The notes under the pieces are model-generated. The model did no database searches, had not been told where the DNA came from, and was given only the letters and a program-made list of their open reading frames with translations. This document shows positions 37,099-45,712 of a stretch of DNA of 64,000 nucleotides, piece by piece. How positions within the stretch are numbered: the first letter of the stretch is position 1; the number at the start of each line of letters is the position of its first letter. Origin of the DNA: Candidatus Thiodiazotropha sp. (ex Monitilora ramsayi) (GTDB lineage Bacteria; Pseudomonadota; Gammaproteobacteria; Chromatiales; Chromatiaceae); assembly GCA_025655575.1 (NCBI GenBank), contig JAHXIP010000010.1, positions 58,807 to 122,806 on the forward strand, written 5' to 3'. Both the position numbers and the translations under genes were made by a program.

Positions 37099-40000
37099 AT
37101 GAATATCGGCGAGTATTCGGTCAAAACCCCGGTCATCTCCTGGCTGCTGGTGATCATCATGGTGGGCGGCGGTATCTGGGCCTTCGATAAGATGGGCAAG
37201 CTCGAAGATCCCGCTTTCACCATCAAGTCGGCCAAGATCATCACCCACTATCCAGGCGCCACGGCCGAGGAGGTACGGGACGAGGTCACCTACCATATCG
37301 AAGATGCCATCCAGCGCATGGAGCAGGTGAAACGGATCAAGATGTCGATCTCCCGACCGGGCATGTCCGATATCGCCATCGACTTCAAAGATAAATACCG
37401 GGGTGATGACTTCCCCAACATCTATGACGAACTGCGACGCAAGATAGCGGATATGAAAGCCAAACTGCCCCCCGGGGCTCAGGATCCAATCGTCGTCGAC
37501 GACTTCGGTGATGTCTATGGCGTCTATCTCGCCCTCACCGGCAAAGGCTACACCTGGCGTGATCTGTGGGATACCGCGGACAGGCTCAAACGGGAGCTGG
37601 TGCTGGTACCCGGCATCCGCAAGGTCAATATCGGCGGTAGTCAGAGAGAAGTGGTCTATGTGGGCATTTCGCGCGCCCGCCTGGGCGAACTGGGCATCTC
37701 CCCCGGTCAGATTGCTCAGGTGCTCGAGTCCCAGAATACGGTGGTCACCGCCGGTAAATCGGTGGTGGGAGATGAGTATCTGCGTATTCAGCCCACCGGC
37801 GAACTCACATCCGTCGCGGGTATCGGAGACATTCTCATCGGATCAGGCGATAAGAAGCTGGTCTACCTCAAGGACATTGCCACCATCACACGCGCCTACG
37901 AGGAGATGCCGAGCCAGATGTACTATGTCAATGGCCAGCCTGCGCTGACTCTGGGTGTCTCCATGCAGTCAGGCGAGAATGTGGTGGCTATCGGACAGAG
38001 TCTGGCGGAGAAATTTGAGTCGCTGAAGTCGGTCATTCCTGTCGGTATGCAACTGACCCCAATCTACAATCAGCCGGGAGAGGTACAGAAGTCGGTCAGC
38101 GGTTTCATCGTCAGCGTGGGCCAAGCGGTGGGGATCGTCATCTTTGTATTGCTGATCTTCATGGGTCTGCGTGTCGGTTTCATCATCGGCTCGGTGCTCC
38201 TGATCACGGTCGCCGGCACCCTGTTGATCATGCACCTCAAAGGCATCGAGCTGCAGCGTATCTCCCTGGGTGCTTTGGTCATCGCCCTGGGCATGCTGGT
38301 GGATAACGCCATCGTGGTGGCCGAGGGCATCCTGGTCCGCATGAACGCCGGCATGAGTGCGGCCAAGGCAGCGGGAGAGACGGTCGGTAAGACCATCTGG
38401 GCCTTGTTGGGAGGTACCATCATCGGTATCCTCGCCTTCTCTGCAATCGGTCTCTCCCCCGACAGTACCGGCGAATTCGCCAACTCCCTTTTCTGGGTCA
38501 TCCTCTACTCCCTGCTCCTCTCCTGGATCACCGCCATCAGTACCACACCCTTGCTGTGCGCCCTGTTGATCAAACCGGGAAAAGGTGGCGACGACAAGGA
38601 GGCCGATCCCTATGGCGGCGGACTGTTCAAGGTTTTCCGGGGGATCGTCGACCGGGCGATCCGTCTGCGTTGGATGACAGTCGCGGTGGTTGTGGGTTTC
38701 TTTATCCTCGCACTGATCGGTTTCGGCAATGTGAAGCAGGCCTTTTTTCCTTCGTCGAACACGCCCCTCTTCTTCGTCGACATCTGGGAGATCGAGGGTA
38801 CCGACATCCGTAAGACCCGAGAGGATACATTGATGGTGGCCGAGTTCCTGCGTGAGCAGGAGGGGGTACTGCAGACCAGTACCGTCATCGGCGGCGGCCA
38901 CCAGCGCTTCACGCTGGTCTATGATTCAAAAGAGTCCTCCCCCGCCTATGCGCAGATCATCGTAAAGACAGATTCCCTGGAGCGCATCACCGATGTGTGG
39001 CAGAAAGTAAAGGTCTTTATGGAGGAGCGTCTTCCCTGGACTGACCCCCTGATCAAGAGCATGCGTATCGGTCCCGGACGAGACGGTAAGATCGAAGCCA
39101 GGTTCCACGGACCCGATCCCGATGTACTGAGAAAACTCTCACATCAGGCCATGAACATCATGCACGCCGATCCGGAGGCCAAGGATATCCGGGACGACTG
39201 GCGCCAGCCGGTCAAGCTGATACGTCCAGTCTTCAACGAACAAGTGGGACGCCAACTCGGCATTACCCGCGAAACCCTCGCGGCCTCCCTGGAGTACGCC
39301 TCAGAGGGAATCGCGGTGGGCCGCTTCAGAGACGGCATCCGGGTATTGCCCATCTATATGCGTGCACCTGAAGACGAACGGGCTGACGTGGGCAATCTGC
39401 AGGACATCACGGTCTGGAGCCCGGTACTCAACCAGTCGATACCGGCGGCGCAGGTGATCAGCCACTTTGACACCGTGTTCGAAAACACGGTGCTGCGCGC
39501 CAGGGACCGAGAGCAGACCATCATTGCCTCCTGCAACCCGATCGGTGAACTTGCCACGCCACTGTTCAACCGTCTCAGACCGCAGATCGAGGCGATGGAG
39601 ATACCGCCGGGTTATTCCCTCTCCTGGGGTGGTGAGCACGAAGACTCCAGCAACGCTCAGGCTGGTCTGGCCACCTCTCTACCCATTGGTTTTCTATTGA
39701 TGATTCTGGTCAGCATCCTGCTTTTCGGCAAGGTGCGTCAGCCGCTCATCATCTGGCTGACGGTGCCCCTGGCCGCCATCGGCATCACCGCGGGACTGCT
39801 TCGTTTCAACGGTGCTTTCGACTTCATGTCGCTACTGGGCGCACTCTCCCTGATCGGCCTGCTGATCAAGAACGCCATCGTCCTCATCGACGAGATCGAC
39901 CAGCAGATCGGTGAGGGTAAGGAGGCCTATACCGCGATACTCGACTCCACCGTCAGTCGCCTCAGACCCGTGGTATTGGCAGCAGCAACCACCATCCTCG

Positions 40001-40143
40001 GCCTGATTCCGCTATTGCAAGATGTCTTCTTCATCAATATGTCGATCACCATCATGGCCGGTCTCGGTTTCGCCACCCTGTTGACACTATTATTTGTGCC
40101 GACCCTCTACGCCATCATGTTCAAAATCAGGCCGTCGCACTGA
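37099..40143 (+). CDS. RND efflux pump, inner-membrane permease (HAE1-type)
   Basis: A 1014-residue protein with the two-fold RND arrangement: TM1 near 15-30, a large periplasmic loop, six TM helices around 335-540, a second loop, and six TM helices from about 855. The TM4 motif LGMLVDNAIVVAEGI has a single Asp (the AcrB group has DD), and TM10 reads LIGLLIKNAIVLIDEID. It is the second gene of a two-gene operon with the adaptor at 35927. The substrate cannot be told; the group includes HAE1 drug pumps and less-studied homologues. A perfect hairpin follows the stop. Confidence 0.93.
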   Translation: MNIGEYSVKTPVISWLLVIIMVGGGIWAFDKMGKLEDPAFTIKSAKIITHYPGATAEEVRDEVTYHIEDAIQRMEQVKRIKMSISRPGMSDIAIDFKDKYRGDDFPNIYDELRRKIADMKAKLPPGAQDPIVVDDFGDVYGVYLALTGKGYTWRDLWDTADRLKRELVLVPGIRKVNIGGSQREVVYVGISRARLGELGISPGQIAQVLESQNTVVTAGKSVVGDEYLRIQPTGELTSVAGIGDILIGSGDKKLVYLKDIATITRAYEEMPSQMYYVNGQPALTLGVSMQSGENVVAIGQSLAEKFESLKSVIPVGMQLTPIYNQPGEVQKSVSGFIVSVGQAVGIVIFVLLIFMGLRVGFIIGSVLLITVAGTLLIMHLKGIELQRISLGALVIALGMLVDNAIVVAEGILVRMNAGMSAAKAAGETVGKTIWALLGGTIIGILAFSAIGLSPDSTGEFANSLFWVILYSLLLSWITAISTTPLLCALLIKPGKGGDDKEADPYGGGLFKVFRGIVDRAIRLRWMTVAVVVGFFILALIGFGNVKQAFFPSSNTPLFFVDIWEIEGTDIRKTREDTLMVAEFLREQEGVLQTSTVIGGGHQRFTLVYDSKESSPAYAQIIVKTDSLERITDVWQKVKVFMEERLPWTDPLIKSMRIGPGRDGKIEARFHGPDPDVLRKLSHQAMNIMHADPEAKDIRDDWRQPVKLIRPVFNEQVGRQLGITRETLAASLEYASEGIAVGRFRDGIRVLPIYMRAPEDERADVGNLQDITVWSPVLNQSIPAAQVISHFDTVFENTVLRARDREQTIIASCNPIGELATPLFNRLRPQIEAMEIPPGYSLSWGGEHEDSSNAQAGLATSLPIGFLLMILVSILLFGKVRQPLIIWLTVPLAAIGITAGLLRFNGAFDFMSLLGALSLIGLLIKNAIVLIDEIDQQIGEGKEAYTAILDSTVSRLRPVVLAAATTILGLIPLLQDVFFINMSITIMAGLGFATLLTLLFVPTLYAIMFKIRPSH

Positions 40144-40170
40144 TTTGAAACAATCCACTGATGAATGACA

Positions 40171-40192
40171 GACCCTTCGATTTCGAAGGGTC
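40171..40192. terminator. Hairpin after RND operon
   Basis: Perfect 10-bp inverted repeat GACCCTTCGA / TCGAAGGGTC with a 2-base loop, 28 bases past the permease stop. There is no T-run, so it may protect the mRNA 3' end rather than terminate. Confidence 0.6.
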
Positions 40193-40417
40193 ATTGCCTA
40201 TTTCCAGCGGTGAATATTTCACACACCGACGATGCATAACCGCACAACAGATTCCCGCGGGAAGATTAATAATTTCCTGCAACGGACAGGGGTGTTTCAT
40301 CAAACAGTATTGCCAGCAGACAGTAAGCAGTATCGGCTGACCCGTCTTCGATGATTTCCGCGTTGTCCCGGTCCGATATTTGAATGCTGGATTGACAGAA
40401 ACACGAGGAGAATTGAC

Positions 40418-40711
40418 ATGACGAAAAGCACAATCTGTCTAGTTGCACTACTTGCTTCCACTAACGCTAACGCCGCATGTATCGGCGGTACGCTTGAGAT
40501 CGGGGACATCGGCCCATCAGCCGAATTGATCTGCCACTCACTGGACTCACAGCATCCCAACCACTCGATCGAAATCACCAACCGCCATATCGAATCGGGC
40601 GACCATGTAGCGATTGATTACACCGCTCTTCAGCAAAAGAATCGTGTCAACTACCGCTTGGTCGGTCTGGAATGGATGATGGTTGAACCCATCGTTGCAA
40701 GGTCTGACTGA
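40418..40711 (+). CDS. Small secreted protein of unknown function (97 aa)
   Basis: Not recognised. A signal peptide (MTKSTICLVALLASTNANA, cleavage likely before ACIGG) is followed by a 78-residue mature part with two cysteines (ACIGG..., ELICHSLD) that could pair in the periplasm. GAGGAG lies 7 bases before the ATG and a terminator follows the stop, so this is a complete single-gene transcription unit. The overlapping minus ORF 40300..40581 has neither. Function unknown. Confidence 0.75.
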   Translation: MTKSTICLVALLASTNANAACIGGTLEIGDIGPSAELICHSLDSQHPNHSIEITNRHIESGDHVAIDYTALQQKNRVNYRLVGLEWMMVEPIVARSD

Positions 40712-40719
40712 TCATAATC

Positions 40720-40750
40720 AGGGCTGGGGGATGGAATCTCCAGCCCTTTT
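40720..40750 (+). terminator. Terminator after small secreted protein gene
   Basis: AGGGCTGG...CCAGCCCT stem with a loop of about 14 bases, followed by TTT, starting 9 bases past the stop of the 40418 gene. Confidence 0.85.
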
Positions 40751-40832
40751 GATATCGATTGATATAACCACGTATCTATCACATTGCACAGGGACGAGTA
40801 CCAATGCATTGTATCGACAAGCGGCTATGGTC

Positions 40833-41309
40833 TCAGCTTCCCGTCTTATTTGAAGCCGTTATCTCGTGGATAAAAAGTCTTTTATCTGCCTCTCTGAGCC
40901 GCCGGCAGACCTCACGTCCCAGATTCATATAGATCATCGTATATTGATCAGGACGCCTCTCATAGAGCATTGCCAGTTGAGCCGCTGAGATCTGTATGGC
41001 ACGACACTTGACTATCGCCACCACCTCCGCACTTCGCGGCTGGAAATCCATCAATGCCATCTCTCCAAAGCAGTCACCTTTCCTCAGCTCCCGCAACTTA
41101 TAACGCGTATTTTCCCAATATCGAAAAACAGCTACGTGCCCCTGCTCAAGGACATAGACGGCGTTGTCCCGTTCACCCTCGCGAAAAAAGAATGTGCCCG
41201 CCTCAACTTCTAAACTGTTGGCATCATGCAAAATAAAATCCAGCGTCGTGTCATCCACGCCACCGAAAATCGGCATCTCCTGAAGCATTTTCAGTCGGGT
41301 CTTTTGCAT
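40833..41309 (-). CDS. Cyclic-nucleotide-binding-domain protein without a DNA-binding domain
   Basis: A single cNMP-binding beta-roll (residues about 20-130): FFFREGERDNAVYVLEQGHVAVF and LRKGDCFGEMALMDFQPRSAEVVA, which holds the phosphate-binding cassette (GEMAL...RSA). A short helical tail follows, without the Crp helix-turn-helix. It may respond to cAMP or act as a stand-alone sensor. The track start at 41336 is a TTG; I use ATG 41309 (MQKTRLKML) with GGGGCGG upstream. It is divergent from the Pcm-like gene. Confidence 0.85.
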   Translation of the reverse strand: MQKTRLKMLQEMPIFGGVDDTTLDFILHDANSLEVEAGTFFFREGERDNAVYVLEQGHVAVFRYWENTRYKLRELRKGDCFGEMALMDFQPRSAEVVAIVKCRAIQISAAQLAMLYERRPDQYTMIYMNLGREVCRRLREADKRLFIHEITASNKTGS

Positions 41310-41413
41310 AGCCGCCCCAGGTGTTGAAGAAAGCAATGAGTGAACTGCTCACCCCCTGACTGATTACACTTGTCACAAGGGCTATATTTAGGATAGACGA
41401 GGAGATTGACAAT

Positions 41414-42154
41414 ATGCCCACGCCGCTCACCTTGGCAAGAGGATTTCAGTTTATCCTGGCCTGCCTTTTACCGGTCATTTGCGTCGCTGATGACAGCTTT
41501 CAAAATATGCGCCTGCAGATGATCGAGTTAATCCGGGAGGATGTTAGTCGTACGAGTCTCCATCTGGATAAGGAGGCCTTGGACCAACGGGTCCTGCAAG
41601 TAATGAGTGAGATCCCTCGACACCGTTTCGTGCCGCACTCATTACGCAACCAGGCTTATGAAAACCGTCCATTGCCTATCGGTCACGGTCAGACCATTTC
41701 CCAACCTTACATCGTTGCGATCATGACAGACCTGGTCGCACCGCAAGCCACAGACAAGGCATTGGAAATCGGTACAGGATCCGGCTACCAGGCCGCCGTG
41801 CTGTCTCGACTGGTGAGCAAAGTTTTTACCATGGAAGTAATAGAACCATTGGGTGAACAGGCAAAGGAGCGGTTACAAAAGCTTGGTTACGATAATATTG
41901 AGACCGATATTGCCGACGGCTATTTCGGCTGGCAGACACAAGCCCCGTTCGACATCATCATCGTCACTGCTGCTGCCAGTCACGTTCCACCTCCACTGGT
42001 GAAACAAATCAAGCCAGGTGGACGCATGATCATCCCTGTGGGTAGCCGATTCATGACCCAGCAGCTTTTACTGATCAGTAAAGACCTGCAGGAAAAGATT
42101 ACCATCAAGCAGATTCTGCCGGTCCGGTTCGTACCACTGACCGGAGATCACTGA
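41414..42154 (+). CDS. pcm: Protein-L-isoaspartate O-methyltransferase-like, exported
   Basis: SAM-dependent repair enzyme that methylates isoaspartyl residues. The core is present: RHRFVPHSLRNQAYENRPLPIGHGQTISQPYIVA and motif I ALEIGTGSGYQAAVLS, then FDIIIVTAAASHVPPPLVKQIKPGGRMIIPVG. What is unusual is a clear N-terminal signal peptide (RGFQFILACLLPVICVADD), so the enzyme would act in the periplasm, unlike the cytosolic E. coli Pcm. No surE or nlpD/rpoS adjoins. A second, membrane-bound methyltransferase-like gene follows 21 bases later. Confidence 0.88.
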   Translation: MPTPLTLARGFQFILACLLPVICVADDSFQNMRLQMIELIREDVSRTSLHLDKEALDQRVLQVMSEIPRHRFVPHSLRNQAYENRPLPIGHGQTISQPYIVAIMTDLVAPQATDKALEIGTGSGYQAAVLSRLVSKVFTMEVIEPLGEQAKERLQKLGYDNIETDIADGYFGWQTQAPFDIIIVTAAASHVPPPLVKQIKPGGRMIIPVGSRFMTQQLLLISKDLQEKITIKQILPVRFVPLTGDH

Positions 42155-42175
42155 TGGCCTGACAGCCGCCAAGCG

Positions 42176-44617
42176 ATGTGCGCCAAACCCCCATTCCTCT
42201 CCATCGCGTTACTCTCCGCTTCTGCTTTGAGTTACGAGATTTTGTTGATGCGGATCTTTTCTATAATTCAATGGCATCACTTCGCATATATGGTCATCGC
42301 ACTGGCACTGCTGGGATATGGTATGAGTGGCACCTTGCTCTCAATATTCCAGCACCAATTGTTGCGCCACTATGCTGCTGGGTATATCGCAGGAATTACA
42401 CTCTATGCCGTCTCAACTCTCTTATGCTTTTTGCTGGCACAGAACATCCCGTTCAATATGGAAGAACTGCTATGGAACTACCGACAGTTCTTTAACCTGA
42501 TCTGGCTTTTTCTGCTGCTGGCACTACCCTTTGTATTTGTGGCAGCCGCCATCTGCCTAACCTTCATGGCTTGCGCTGAAAAAGATATCTCCAGCATCTA
42601 CACAGTCGACCTTTTGGGGGCCGGGGCCGGTTCACTGGCTATCATCGCCCTGATGTATCTGTTCATGCCGGAACAGATTCTGCCCCTCATCAGCCTTTTC
42701 GGTGTGGCGGCTGCGGCACTGGCGATTTGGGAGTTGGAACTACCCCATCCCCGTATTGGGTATGCAGGACTTACCGCACTTGCACTCACACTGGCGGCTG
42801 TCACCCCCCATATTCAACTGATTTATTCTCCCTTCAAAAGTCTGTCACAAACCCTGCAGGTTAAAGGGGCGCATATTGTTGCCCAGCGCTCAAGTCCGCT
42901 CGGACATCTTACTGTTGTTGCAAGTGATGCAGTGCCCCTGCGTCACGCACCCGGACTCAGCATCACTGCAGGCAGTTTACCGCCGACACAATACGGTCTT
43001 TTCAGTGATGCCGATAATATAGCGGCCATTACGGCTTATGAAGGATCCGTCGAAACGTTGGCCTACCTGGATCAGACCACGTCGGCACTGGCGTATCACC
43101 TGCACAAACCCAGCAACCTGCTTGTCATCGGCAGTGGTACAGGAAGTGACCTGCTGCAGGCCCAATACCACCAGGTGGCCTCCATAGACGCGCTCGAACT
43201 CAATCATCAGGTCATCGACCTTGTCAGACATGACTATGCCGAGTTTGCAGGCAGTGCTTATCTCAATCCTCAGACTCATGTACATATCGCTGAGGCTAGA
43301 GATTTTCTGTCGCAAACCGACAAACAGTACGACCTGATACAGATTGCTCTGACCGACTCAGCTGGTGCCTCTTCATCTGGGCTCTACGCCCTGAATGAGA
43401 GTTATCTTTATACCCGTGAGGCGATGCAGCTTTTTATGTCCCACCTCACACCCGGTGGATACCTTTCGATTACCCGCTGGATCAAGATGCCCCCGCGGGA
43501 TACTTTAAAACTCTTTGCCACTGCGGTTGAGGTGCTAGAGACAGCAAACCTTACTGACATCGAAAAACGACTGGCGTTAATCCGTAGTTGGCAGACCAGC
43601 ACGTTACTGGTTAAAAACGACCTGTTCACTGAGCGTGATATTGCCGCCATTGAGAACTTCTGCAACTCACGCTTTTTCGACCTGGCGTATACCCATAATC
43701 TCACCGCTGATAAGAGCAATCGTTACAACCGGCTTAAAGCGCCCTACTTCTATCAAGCAACCCAGGCTATGGTGACAGGCAAACTTGAATCACTTTACCA
43801 ACGCTACAAGTTTAATATCCGGCCAGCAACGGATGACCGCCCCTATTTCCACCATTTTTTCAAATGGCAGAGCTTTATTGAAGCCTTTCAAATGCGTGGC
43901 CAGGGTGGAATGCCATTGATCGAGTGGGGCTATGTTGTCTTGGTGATGACGCTCTTGGTGACACTGATCATAAGCTCACTTCTGATCCTTCTACCTCTCT
44001 CTCTACTGAACCCGGGCAGGGTTATTGAGAAACCAGCACCTATCAAGAGATGGCGGGTACTGCTCTACTTCTTTGGGATCGGCTTGGCATTCCTATTTAT
44101 TGAGATTGCCTTTATTCAGAAATTTCACCGTTTCCTGCACCACCCCGTATATGCCATCGCCATCACCCTGACAGCATTCCTCGTGTTTGCTGGCCTGGGT
44201 AGCTTGAGCAGCCATCGGCTGGCCCATCAGCTCGGACCGCATAAACTCGTGATTCTGGCTGTCGTCTGTATCGGCATACTGAGTATCAGCTACCTGCTGT
44301 TACTCGAGCCACTATTCAACACACTGGGTTATTATCCACTTGCTGTGAAGATGTTAATCTCCCTCCTGCTGATCGCCCCGTTGGCTTTTGTCATGGGTAT
44401 GCCTTTTCCTCTGGCACTCTCAACACTGAAAGCCGAGGCTGAGTCCTTGCTCCCCTGGGCATGGGGCATCAATGGTTATGCCTCTGTCACCAGTGCCATC
44501 CTGGCGACTCTGGTTGCCATCCACTTCGGTTTCCAGGTGGTTATACTCACTGCAGTTCTGACCTATCTATTAGTCCTTTTTGTATTTCCGAAACGACTCC
44601 AGACTGACGCGCCATAG
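42176..44617 (+). CDS. Membrane-integrated spermidine-synthase-like protein
   Basis: An 813-residue protein in three parts: about six TM helices (1-215), a Rossmann methyltransferase/aminopropyltransferase-like domain (about 310-580; LLVIGSGTGSDLLQAQ motif, AEARDFLSQTDKQYDLIQIALTD), and about six more TM helices from 590 to the end. This is the fused-transporter spermidine synthase-like family common in proteobacteria. The catalytic Asp region typical of SpeE (DSTDP) is altered (ALTDSAG), so aminopropyl transfer is not assured. It sits 21 bases behind the exported pcm-like gene, hinting at a joint role, which is speculation. Confidence 0.8.
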   Translation: MCAKPPFLSIALLSASALSYEILLMRIFSIIQWHHFAYMVIALALLGYGMSGTLLSIFQHQLLRHYAAGYIAGITLYAVSTLLCFLLAQNIPFNMEELLWNYRQFFNLIWLFLLLALPFVFVAAAICLTFMACAEKDISSIYTVDLLGAGAGSLAIIALMYLFMPEQILPLISLFGVAAAALAIWELELPHPRIGYAGLTALALTLAAVTPHIQLIYSPFKSLSQTLQVKGAHIVAQRSSPLGHLTVVASDAVPLRHAPGLSITAGSLPPTQYGLFSDADNIAAITAYEGSVETLAYLDQTTSALAYHLHKPSNLLVIGSGTGSDLLQAQYHQVASIDALELNHQVIDLVRHDYAEFAGSAYLNPQTHVHIAEARDFLSQTDKQYDLIQIALTDSAGASSSGLYALNESYLYTREAMQLFMSHLTPGGYLSITRWIKMPPRDTLKLFATAVEVLETANLTDIEKRLALIRSWQTSTLLVKNDLFTERDIAAIENFCNSRFFDLAYTHNLTADKSNRYNRLKAPYFYQATQAMVTGKLESLYQRYKFNIRPATDDRPYFHHFFKWQSFIEAFQMRGQGGMPLIEWGYVVLVMTLLVTLIISSLLILLPLSLLNPGRVIEKPAPIKRWRVLLYFFGIGLAFLFIEIAFIQKFHRFLHHPVYAIAITLTAFLVFAGLGSLSSHRLAHQLGPHKLVILAVVCIGILSISYLLLLEPLFNTLGYYPLAVKMLISLLLIAPLAFVMGMPFPLALSTLKAEAESLLPWAWGINGYASVTSAILATLVAIHFGFQVVILTAVLTYLLVLFVFPKRLQTDAP

Positions 44618-44664
44618 CATTCTTGCCAAATGAATAAAGTCACACAATAAACTGTCATCCGCCT

Positions 44665-44907
44665 ATGCCGTTTAAACAGATACGGATTAATTGCTGCCGC
44701 CATCACCTCGTCTACCAAAACGATAGTTTTCAGGGACTGCTCAACCTGCCCGAGGTGGCCAGTGCCCTGGCTGACAACAATGCCGGAAAAAACCTGCTGG
44801 CCAGTCTTGTCGGTGGTATCACGCTCATAGTGGTACTGGCCGTCATCAGCATGCTGATCCCGCATATCCCAGACATGCCGCAATTCGCTGATCGCACCAT
44901 GAACTGA
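44665..44907 (+). CDS. Possible small single-pass membrane protein (80 aa)
   Basis: Not recognised. Hydrophilic first half (NLPEVASALADNNAGKNLL), then one confident TM helix (LVGGITLIVVLAVISMLIPHI). It lies 47 bases after the spermidine-synthase-like gene on the same strand and looks more protein-like than the antisense ORF 44563..44952. No clear ribosome binding site before the ATG. Confidence 0.45.
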   Translation: MPFKQIRINCCRHHLVYQNDSFQGLLNLPEVASALADNNAGKNLLASLVGGITLIVVLAVISMLIPHIPDMPQFADRTMN

Positions 44908-44948
44908 CTGCCAATGGCGGTTACGTCTGATCAAAATCATAATTTCAA

Positions 44949-44982
44949 TCAAACGTTTGACTTAATCGTTTGTTTGAACTAC
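44949..44982 (+). promoter_or_regulatory. Promoter and operator of the TetR-RND operon
   Basis: TTGACT - 17 bases - TACATT gives a plausible sigma-70 promoter (-35 at 44957-44962). It overlaps a perfect 12-bp palindrome TCAAACGTTTGA (44949-44960) and a second half-related block CGTTTGTTTGA (44967-44977). Placement just upstream of a TetR gene points to self-regulation by that repressor. Confidence 0.7.
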
Positions 44983-45019
44983 ATTCTCTCCATTAATAAC
45001 CTCCACTTAAGACCTCACG

Positions 45020-45712
45020 ATGTCCGATAACGAAGAAACCACGCACTCGGCAACAAGAAAACGCCTGTTACAGGCAGCGCTGCAAGCCTTCGGCTCGCGT
45101 GATTATGACGGTGTCAGTACCCGCGAGATCGTGGAGGGAGCCGAAGCCAATATCTCTGCTATCTCCTACCATTTTGGTGGTAAGCGGGGACTCTATCTTG
45201 CCACCGTGGACTTTCTGGCGGAAAAGCTTCAAAGCGGGATGAACGACCAGTTAGAACAGATCCGGCAGACCGCCGAAGAGACACCACCTGACCGAAGCGC
45301 CACGCTGATATGCGACTTTCTACTGCACTTTCTAGAGCATATATTGCTGGGTGAAATGGGAAAACATGCTCCCGGTATTATTTTTAGAGAGCAGAATCAG
45401 CCCACCGAAGCGTTTGATATTCTCTATGAGAAACTTTTGGCTCCCATGCACCACACACTGGCTCTTTTAGTGGCTCGCTACCGGGGACAACAAGCATCGG
45501 ACCCGGCGTCTATCATCATGGCACACGCCTTGATTGGACAAACAGTCATTTTCCGCATTGGACGGACCACGCTGCTGAGACGACTGAACCTGTCTGCCTA
45601 CAGCACTGCTAACATTGAAACATTGAAAAACCAATTGCGGTGCAACTATCTGGCACTGCTCAACTCCCCACCTGACTCGACCGAAACGGATATACGCCAC
45701 CATGCTGAATAA
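45020..45712 (+). CDS. TetR-family repressor (CecR/YbiH-like)
   Basis: N-terminal helix-turn-helix: RKRLLQAALQAFGSRDYDGVSTREIVEGAEANISAISYHFGGKRGLYLATVDFL (residues about 13-66). The C-terminal ligand domain (residues about 90-215, with MGKHAPGIIFREQNQPTEAFDILY) matches the CecR/DUF1956-type group that controls efflux operons. First gene of a TetR-MFP-RND operon; its stop overlaps the adaptor start by 11 bases. It probably binds the palindrome at 44949-44960. Confidence 0.88.
   Translation: MSDNEETTHSATRKRLLQAALQAFGSRDYDGVSTREIVEGAEANISAISYHFGGKRGLYLATVDFLAEKLQSGMNDQLEQIRQTAEETPPDRSATLICDFLLHFLEHILLGEMGKHAPGIIFREQNQPTEAFDILYEKLLAPMHHTLALLVARYRGQQASDPASIIMAHALIGQTVIFRIGRTTLLRRLNLSAYSTANIETLKNQLRCNYLALLNSPPDSTETDIRHHAE

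Noticed and set aside
37969-38901. 310-codon minus-strand ORF inside the first RND permease
   Set aside because: Antisense, Asp/Gln/His-rich and without a recognisable domain.
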